12,562 nt of DNA. Origin: Bondarzewia mesenterica. Taxonomy: Eukaryota; Basidiomycota; Agaricomycetes; Russulales; Bondarzewiaceae. Made by a program: the position numbers and the translations under genes. Positions 7,315-12,562 of the stretch are shown here, one piece after another (positions within the stretch are counted from its first letter, which is position 1; every line of letters starts with the position of its first letter). Where the stretch lies: the NCBI GenBank assembly GCA_004802705.1, contig SGPL01000771.1, positions 1-12,562 of the forward strand. The letters run 5' to 3'. The notes below the pieces were generated by a model. The model did no database searches. It saw only the letters and a program-made list of their open reading frames with translations, and was not told where the DNA came from.

Positions 7315-7485
7315 ATGCGCTATTCCAAGCTTCTGTTTCCTCGCCCCCTCGTTGTCTATGGCGGCTCAATCTTTCTCTGCTATTTGTTTGGTGTCTTCGA
7401 TCCTCGTCGCCGTCCTAGTCACCTCACACTATCAAAGGTGGTTGGCATCACGCGAAAGAAGTCATTAATGAAGAATCAGGAGTAA
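7315..7485 (+). CDS. Weak candidate small membrane protein ORF
   Basis: An ATG at 7315 opens 56 codons with one hydrophobic segment (VVYGGSIFLCYLFGVF) followed by a basic tail (DPRRR, TRKK). The frame is open upstream of the ATG to at least the acceptor-like cttccag ending at 7272, so it could be a terminal exon. A second plus frame in the same stretch is open too and holds a hydrophobic segment starting at Met 7354. Both cannot be right. Possible upstream exons on this strand end at GTATGT (7159) and GTAAGT (7238), but they would need an unusually short 35-nt intron. Function is not recognised. Confidence 0.2.
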   Translation: MRYSKLLFPRPLVVYGGSIFLCYLFGVFDPRRRPSHLTLSKVVGITRKKSLMKNQE

Positions 7486-7878
7486 TGTCCAAAGGCGCTT
7501 GCATATTAGGCGTCTAGAAGGAAGGCATATCTGGGTGGGCACCTGTAACAGAGGCAGCATCAGAAGGTCAGACACCGTGCGTGCATGCTCAAGGCAGCGC
7601 AGGACCAACGAGGCGCCGGACTCTTATCAGGCGTCCTTTTAGCCATCATCGAGGTGACACCGTCAACTTGGGATGACCACCTTCTCTTGCTGGGCCTTAC
7701 CGAGACTCGTCCGGTATGGAGCCTGGCGTTCATGCAGAGCGCTTGAGCTGCACCCGAGCTTCTATCACAACGGGGATTTTGAGTCCGAATCATCGATATC
7801 CTTTTTTTTTGACGTTTACACGGCAGTTTAGCACACTGAAGGTTCCGGAATTGGCTCGGTGGTTGCGTCGCGTCTTCC
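7486..7878. other. No supportable gene
   Basis: Only short overlapping frames on both strands are present, none with recognisable composition or good splice context. The region may be the 3' flank of the minus-strand ORF that ends at 7879. Confidence 0.4.
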
Positions 7879-8178
7879 TCATGCTTTTGCCGCGCGGAGC
7901 GCAACGCTCTTCAAGTCTTCAGGCATGTGTATCCGTATGGGATCTACGTCGGGCTGTGCCATGCTTCTGCTTCCATATATCTCTTTCATCTTTGGGTCAT
8001 CAATGAATAGCGCTGCCTTTCTGGGACGTTTGCGACTCTTGGGTCGTCGTCGTTCCTCACGGTCACACAGTTCTCCTCGCACCCTCGTCTGACCGAGGAA
8101 ATAAACACTGATATTGACAAATGCATCGTAATAGGGCCCGCTCGTTGTCCGACTGACAAATCCAAAATACATATCCAT
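7879..8178 (-). CDS. Basic-tailed ORF downstream of the FHA gene; separate gene or its last exon
   Basis: The frame starts at ATG 8178 (MDMYFGFVSRTT) and ends in TGA at 7881-7879, giving 99 codons. It has an N-terminal mixed part (residues 10-33), a strongly basic nuclear-localisation-like cluster REERRRPKSRKRPRK (about residues 41-55), then ALFIDDPKMKEIYGSRSMAQ and a C-terminal helix DLKSVALRAAKA. The composition is protein-like and other frames there are poorer. It could be a short independent gene, since a CT-rich tract lies at about 8190-8270. Alternatively it could be the fourth exon of the FHA gene: a weak donor (GTGAAA at 8287) and acceptor TTTGTCAG ending at 8153 would join the two in phase. 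I cannot choose between them. No domain is recognised. Confidence 0.35.
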   Translation of the reverse strand: MDMYFGFVSRTTSGPYYDAFVNISVYFLGQTRVRGELCDREERRRPKSRKRPRKAALFIDDPKMKEIYGSRSMAQPDVDPIRIHMPEDLKSVALRAAKA

Positions 8179-8283
8179 CCGATAAAAAATGGAACGAGTC
8201 CGTCAACGAAACAAAAACGGTGCTCGGGAGGAGGGGAGGGAAATAGTAAACCAAGACAGCCCTGTGCCCACAGCAGAGCCATT

Positions 8284-8839
8284 TCACCGTGCGAGGGTCA
8301 CTTTTGCCACTATGGGCTTTAATGAGTCGTCCGGTATGGACGCTGGTGTGCTTTGTGATCGCTCGACCTGTACGCCAAGTTCCTGTCGACGCCAAGGACA
8401 TAGGTGAGTTGCTCATACGCCAGTTTGTTTGGGGCGAGAGACAGACGAAGACTTACAATGATGGAACCGGTGTCCAGCAGTCTTGCCGTCGTGACCTTTT
8501 CTCCGTCAACCCAGGTACCATGCACTGAGTCTAAATCCTTTATGTATATCTGGAAAATATGGAATGAGGGACTGAGACAGAATGCTGCTGCAGAGAATGT
8601 GAACGAACGTGTCCGTTCTCAGCATAGAGCTCCGCGTGCACGACGCTGATGGGGAGGTCTGTGAATTCGTCTCCTACGATTGCGAAAAGGCCGTTTGTGG
8701 CAGCGGCGGTTCCGTTTCCTGCGATTTTCTCCCGGCCCAAGATTGCTGGCCCTCCATTCAGGGCAATATACTTGGTTAAGAACGGGGCACTACCGTCTAC
8801 TGGCGAGAGGCTAATCGTCTTGCTCAACATAAAGTTCAT
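8284..8839 (-). CDS. Small FHA-domain protein, three exons, 140 residues
   Basis: Exon 1 (8839-8609, 77 codons) starts at ATG 8839, with an in-frame TAA nine bases upstream. Exon 2 is 8549-8457 (31 codons) and exon 3 is 8382-8284 (32 codons plus TGA). Introns of 59 nt (GTTCGT...TTTTCCAG) and 74 nt (GTAAGT...GTCGACAG) join all exons in phase 0. The exons together form one forkhead-associated domain, a beta-sandwich that binds phosphothreonine peptides: ISLSPVDG, the glycine-arginine strand ILGRE (Arg36), LPISVVHAELYAENGH (Ser65, His68), IYIKDLDSVHGTWVDGE (Gly88-Thr89), and LLDTGSIIELGVQVERS. Compared with the usual S-R-x-H and N-G-T, the Arg after Ser65 is Val and the Asn is His87. The protein ends soon after the domain (PIVAKVTLAR), short for an FHA protein, so a further exon is possible. 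FHA proteins usually act in nuclear or signalling complexes; the partner is unknown. Confidence 0.9.
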
Positions 8840-9932
8840 TTTTTTTTACAGCGGCTTTGAGGCACAGTCGGGTATTTGTATAGCGGGGGAGGAAGAGTGA
8901 GTCTGGATGGACGGTGAAGTTTGACCAGTAATCTTCGAGGTTTTATATATCTTACGATCTCTTCTTATAGGCGCTCAGCTCAGGAAGATGGCGTCGGTCC
9001 AGTATAGGCTATCAATGGATGGCCGGTGAGTAGGAGAATTTTGACGGCACGCCACATATGTTTCTCTGACCTCGGAGACTTCTCATACCTCGCTTCATCT
9101 TGGCTTCGACCTTCGAATTCTGGCATGTGCGTGCAAGCCATCTATTACCCCTCGTGGCTGCCCCCAATTGAGCCCGCACGCCGCGAGGCAGTTCTTGGGT
9201 GTGTCAAAGAGGTAAGGATCGTGAAAAAGAAGGAAAAAAATGCTCGGTCTGGATTTAAGGAAGGCCCGAATCGGAGTGCCATAAATGTGCTCTTGTTTAA
9301 GTTGTGCCGATCGTGCATAGCGATAATTGGTCGCCAACGATGCGCGGATCACCGATGGTATCGAGATTGAAGATGAGAGATGGCTGACTGACCTCGTTCC
9401 TTACACGAATACAAGGAGATACAAGGTGGTCAACTTCGCTCAGGCCGCCGCGTAAATAGACATCCACATGGATCGAATAGGGTGCGTAGCGGGTGCAAAT
9501 TCTTGGCGCCGTCGCGTGTTCATGTTCGTTGTCTACGTTGTCTATGTAGCAGCGAATGGCTACTGATGCATGGTAATTGTTGTCAAAAGCCGTTGGAATC
9601 GGATGAGGGAGACATTTAGCCTAGTGTACAGGTGAAAAGAGTATCGATACATGAATCATAAAATGAAGTTTCGGGTGACATTATTGGAGGACGACGAAAA
9701 GGGTTGAGCACTGTAGATTATACTAGGATGGTCATTGGAAGGCACGACGGGGATAAAGAGCGGAGTACTCACCTCATCAGGTACTGAACAGGACCCATCG
9801 GATCCCCTCGTAGAGTGAAGTCCAATTCACATTAGTCCCCTTCCTCTGCCTCCTTCGTACGGGTGCAACCGTAGAAGCTTCAGTACCGGCGGTATCAGAT
9901 ATCCCACCGAAATACCCAAGAGCAGCATGAGA
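8840..9932. other. Long region without a supportable gene
   Basis: Positions 8850-8930 (minus strand) probably hold the leader and core promoter of the FHA gene, with a CT-rich block ending in CTTCCTCCCCCGC. On the plus strand, an acceptor-like cttcttatag (to 8970), an ATG at 8988 and a donor GTGAGT at 9026 could bound a small exon (MASVQYRLSMDG), but no matching continuation is found. The ORFs at 9026-9370 and 9095-9352 look like chance frames. Positions 9827-9928 carry a 33-codon minus-strand ORF described under findings. Confidence 0.5.
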
Positions 9933-10609
9933 CTAACTCCGGCTTTCGACCTCGGCCACCCGGTCCCTTTTCTCTTCCAACGCAAGTTCCATGGCCTTGA
10001 ACGCATTCAGCGAGACGCTTCTGTACGGCTCAACAGCGGGTGACGTCCAGTCTTTGCGTGTATGGACAGGCCATTGGGATTCCGGTATGTGCATGGATAT
10101 GAGAGAAGCGCAAAATTTGTCCAGGGACTTCATATAAGATTCCATCGACTCCTGGTATAGATCATAAACGCAGATAGCGCATCCTGACATGCAGCATTCT
10201 TTACACACAAGTTAACAGCACAAACTACAAACCACACTCAGAAAGTGAGCGTACCATCTGACTCTGGAGGCTTAGGTTCTTGGGGTATCACCAATCCCAT
10301 GAATGTTTCTGAAGCAGCTGGCGAACCCGGGCTGGGTAGTAGATCCACGGGTAGAGGAGTAAGCGTACGTTCGCCTGACTGACGGAGGGCATGCGACAGT
10401 GCTCCCTTTTCTCGAAGACTCTTTTCGAGCCTACAGAAACGCTCGGAGAGATTCTGGCCACCTCGAATCGGCCGTTTCAGACGCTCTATAGGCGAAGGTG
10501 ACTGGTAGGAAGACGTAGAAGCACATCTATTGCATGGCAAGCGAAAAGGATTCAAAAGTGGACGTCGTATACAATAACTGATTGTCAGAAAGCGTGACGG
10601 TGCCAACAT
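9933..10609 (-). CDS. Mitochondrial oxidoreductase-like domain protein (OXLD1 type), two exons, 206 residues
   Basis: Exon 1 (10609-10255) carries 118 codons and one base; a 56-nt intron (10254-10199, GTACGC...GTAAAG) splits a Glu codon; exon 2 (10198-9933) ends in TAG. The N-terminus (MLAPSRFLTISYCIRRPLLN, then PFRLPCNR) is rich in Arg and hydroxyl residues and lacks acids, as in a mitochondrial presequence. Residues 102-117 (TFMGLVIPQEPKPPES) precede the signature ECCMSGCAICVYDLY (119-133) with cysteines in CC-x2-C-x2-C spacing, followed by helical QESMESYMKSLDKF. This is the Oxidored-like N-terminal motif of small fungal and animal mitochondrial proteins such as human OXLD1; the biochemical role is not well established. 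The C-terminus is a charged helix (NAFKAMELALEEKRDRVAEV). The chosen ATG is the only in-frame one near the presequence; the frame extends upstream only from TTG. Confidence 0.92.
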
Positions 10610-11008
10610 GCATGAAGGCCGGTGTGGAGAGGTGTGAAGGTGCAAGTTGCTTAGTCATGAACTTCACCGCAACTTCTCTCCGACGTCGACAGCTGGCAAC
10701 CCTAGCTGGTCACAAGTTCCACTACGGGTACTGTCAGTTATACTTACTGTACTTATCTTGGGACGTGGGCTTTGGACAGGGAACAACAGACCTTCAATGT
10801 TCAATTACATTCATGACGAAGCGTACAGCGTAACTTTGGCTACCTCATATTTCGTACGTGTATTTTCCAGCTCCATTAGCAGCATTTCATGGGATTGCGG
10901 CTCTAGTATGATATGTGACACCATGCAAGTTCGTGAGCGTTTCTGTGTATTCACATAGAAGATATAAACACCATCCCGGATATACGTAGGAAGTCAAGCT
11001 GTACAACG
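10610..11008. other. Intergenic region between divergent genes
   Basis: This roughly 400-bp region should contain the promoters of the leftward OXLD1-type gene and the rightward gene starting near 11009. Plus-strand frames here (for example 10647-10958) lack convincing composition. No clear regulatory motif is seen. Confidence 0.45.
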
Positions 11009-11678
11009 ATGTCGCCGAAATTGTGAGCATCTTACGTTCTCAGATTCTTTTGATCCTGCTGCGTCGATGTCCAACTTCCTCATAAATTAACTTAAGTGTG
11101 CCCCCGAGGGTTCATGAGAAGAATATCTCCGTGAATCGGGAAGTGTGATCGCTGTATATCGGTCAACTGGGGTGTCGGCGACGACGATCTCCATACTATT
11201 TAAGGAGTATCATCGCACATAGCGCCTGAGGCCGGGTATACTAACCCCGTGCTCACTTTTCATTTTTCATTAATTAATATCTGGGCTCGATCTAGGAGTA
11301 CGGCGAAGATAACGAAACACGCACCTCCGTCCGCCTACCAGCCGAGGATGCGGTAGTAACGTTATCATCCACATTTCGAGCTGTTGCCCAACTGCTGCCC
11401 CCTAATACTCCATTGACCGAGTACAATAATGCCGAGGATGTACGATCAGAGTATCTTCATGCTTTGATCAAGTACAGTCACCGTGATTTTCGACCGCTCC
11501 TGGTAAGTAAAAGCGCCCACAATGGAGTCTTGATTATATCTTTTTTTTATTGGTGGAACTGAAGATACGAGGATCGGAGCGGCTGTATGGTGAATATTTT
11601 GTCACAGTGTGTATGCCTTCATCTATCCGAGTTCACCCTAACTACCATCGCCGTAAGATCGACAATACTCATTCTTGA
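11009..11678 (+). CDS. Unrecognised multi-exon gene
   Basis: Exons are inferred from splice sites. The strongest is 11296-11502 (69 codons, no ATG), between acceptor GATCTAG and donor GTAAGT; it reads EYGEDNETRTSVRL, then AEDAVVTLSSTFRAVAQLLP and YLHALIKYSHRDFRPLL. A 62-nt intron (11503-11564) leads in phase to IRGSERLYGEYFVTV and a TGA at 11676-11678. Upstream, ATG 11009 gives MSPK before a GTGAGC donor at 11023; a 74-nt intron ends at TTAAG (11096) and leads in phase to VPPRVHEKNISVNRE (to 11142). Joining this to the 11296 exon needs a GTGTGA donor and a 153-nt intron, phase 0 on both sides, which is less certain. The protein is soluble and acidic-basic mixed, with a helical middle. No family is recognised, and it is divergent from the OXLD1-type gene. 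Confidence 0.55.
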
Positions 11679-12186
11679 ACAATGATAGCCTGCTATCTAC
11701 ATGTTGGAGGATGTCGCCATTAGGCCTCACAATTCCCAGAGGTCCCCTTAGATAAACGGGAACTCGCGACTGATAGTAATAGGGCACAATTCTTTTACAA
11801 GTAACGAGTTTTAGGACCGATAGATCGGATCCGTGTATTCGCAGCAGGCAAGCAGGTTTTCTTTTGTTGCACATCCTCCGTCCCTGCAGATTTCGGTATG
11901 AGGGCTGCACTGACTGCTCAGACATAGTATTAAGCGAGGGCATTTTCGATGTGTACTGGAATGGATGGTAGAAAGTCGATCCTTGTAGATCGCGCTTGAA
12001 CAAGACTGGTCGTGGACATCCCACATTCCCCATGAATTCTGGCCCGGGCTCATATACCGGATTTCCATGAAACGATTCGCAAGGACATCCCCGTAATAAG
12101 CAAAAGAAGGAAGCAAATTACAAAGAGCCCGGGTAGGGACAATAAAAAGAAGTATGTGATCAGTCATGCCAGCGCCAATTCCTTAC
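11679..12186. other. Undetermined region with overlapping minus-strand frames
   Basis: Two minus-strand frames (12167-11811 and 12033-11638) are open over the same DNA, and neither has a clear start or splice signals that tie it to the exon at 12187. Fragments such as YYGDVLANRFMEIRYMSPGQ in one and PFQYTSKMPSLNTMSEQS in the other look partly protein-like. This pattern fits either intron-rich coding sequence or decayed coding sequence; I cannot assign it. Confidence 0.3.
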
Positions 12187-12377
12187 CATACAGTGTTCTG
12201 AACACCATATTGTTGTGCCCTTTATGGACAAATTGCAGGACTGTTGCTCCGGATACCATGGAGCGTCAGGATGAACATTGAGCTCGTCTTTGGTAACTCC
12301 TTCTACGAGTGACAGTGTCCAGCATGTTGCTATGTTCTGAACGACGTATGGAAGCTTGCGCTTTTTTTTTTGTCTTT
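12187..12377 (-). CDS. Candidate internal exon of an unrecognised, possibly decayed minus-strand gene
   Basis: The minus frame reads RQKKKRKLPYVVQNIATCWT, then VEGVTKDELNVHPDAPWYPE and GTTIWCSEHCM, and ends exactly at a good donor (GTAAGG at 12186-12181). The composition (Trp, Cys, Tyr, ordered hydrophobic spacing) is protein-like. The frame is open to 12390. Further upstream in the same frame comes LFQGALPKSS, then a TAA (about 12426-12424), then AAHLPQLVTVS into the exon, as if a longer protein had acquired a nonsense mutation. An additional frame near 12510-12460 reads DCGCDTMNVYEGPSRHF and could be the earlier part after a frameshift. The combination suggests a pseudogene of a repetitive fungal family, but I do not recognise which. 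The start lies outside the window. Confidence 0.35.
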
Positions 12378-12562
12378 TAGATACGGTCACAAGTTGTGGT
12401 AAATGAGCAGCAACGGTTTAGGAACTTTTAGGAAGTGCGCCCTGGAAGAGAGCATTAATACAGCAAAATGCCGGGACGGGCCTTCGTACACGTTCATGGT
12501 GTCGCAACCGCAATCTTCTCCAAAGAATTCCTGAAAGCCAGAGTGTAGAGTCGTGAGCGGTC

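Noticed and set aside
9026..9370. Plus-strand 114-codon ORF and overlapping minus-strand ORF at 9095-9352
   Set aside because: Neither has recognisable domains or protein-like composition, and the plus ORF begins at a GTG inside a donor-like site.
10647..10958. Plus-strand 103-codon ORF upstream of the 11009 gene
   Set aside because: It lies in the divergent promoter interval, has no splice link to the downstream exons and has unremarkable composition.
11009..12562. Possible toxin, CRISPR or bacterial defence system
   Set aside because: There are no repeat-spacer arrays, operons or Shine-Dalgarno sites, and the splice signals show eukaryotic genes.

Overview
This looks like nuclear DNA of a filamentous basidiomycete, probably an Agaricomycete. 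Reasons: genes with short GT-AG introns (47 to about 75 nt) in roughly balanced base composition, CT-rich tracts upstream of start codons, a degenerate Ty1/Copia retrotransposon, and fungal housekeeping-type genes. The assignment is inference; no rRNA or species-diagnostic sequence is present.

Positions 1-4675 are one Ty1/Copia LTR retrotransposon on the minus strand, cut by the left window edge. Read 5'->3' on its own strand it has a 330-bp 5' LTR (4675-4346), a primer-binding site abutting the LTR and matching the anticodon arm of initiator tRNA-Met (4345-4331), a leader, and one gag-pol frame from ATG 4203: Gag, CCHC zinc knuckle, aspartic protease, HHCC and DDE integrase, reverse transcriptase and RNase H. 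The frame is broken by five nonsense codons and one frameshift, so this copy cannot make an intact polyprotein. The 3' LTR lies outside the window.

Right of the LTR is a short 5' exon of a minus-strand host gene (4827-4706), ending in a GTAAG donor 30 bp before the LTR. The element may therefore sit in that gene's first intron, with the other exons beyond the left edge. A roughly 310-bp shared promoter (4828-5141) separates it from a plus-strand two-exon gene of unknown function (5142-5743).

The interval 5744-7880 is sparse: an intronless-looking minus-strand reading frame without an ATG (6027-6524), the first two exons of what resembles ATP synthase epsilon, stopping after 19 codons (6900-6780), and a weak plus-strand membrane ORF near 7315. 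Positions 8839-8284 hold a clear three-exon minus-strand FHA-domain protein, with a possible further exon or separate ORF at 8178-7879. Positions 8840-9932 contain no gene I can support.

Positions 10609-9933 encode a two-exon mitochondrial protein with the oxidoreductase-like (OXLD1-type) cysteine motif, on the minus strand. Divergent from it is an unrecognised multi-exon plus-strand gene (about 11009-11678). At the right edge is a candidate minus-strand exon (about 12377-12187) of unknown identity with signs of decay upstream. The host genes show no operon-like or pathway relationship. The notable biology is the retrotransposon: its half-tRNA primer site, its rearranged LTR and its insertion next to a host exon.
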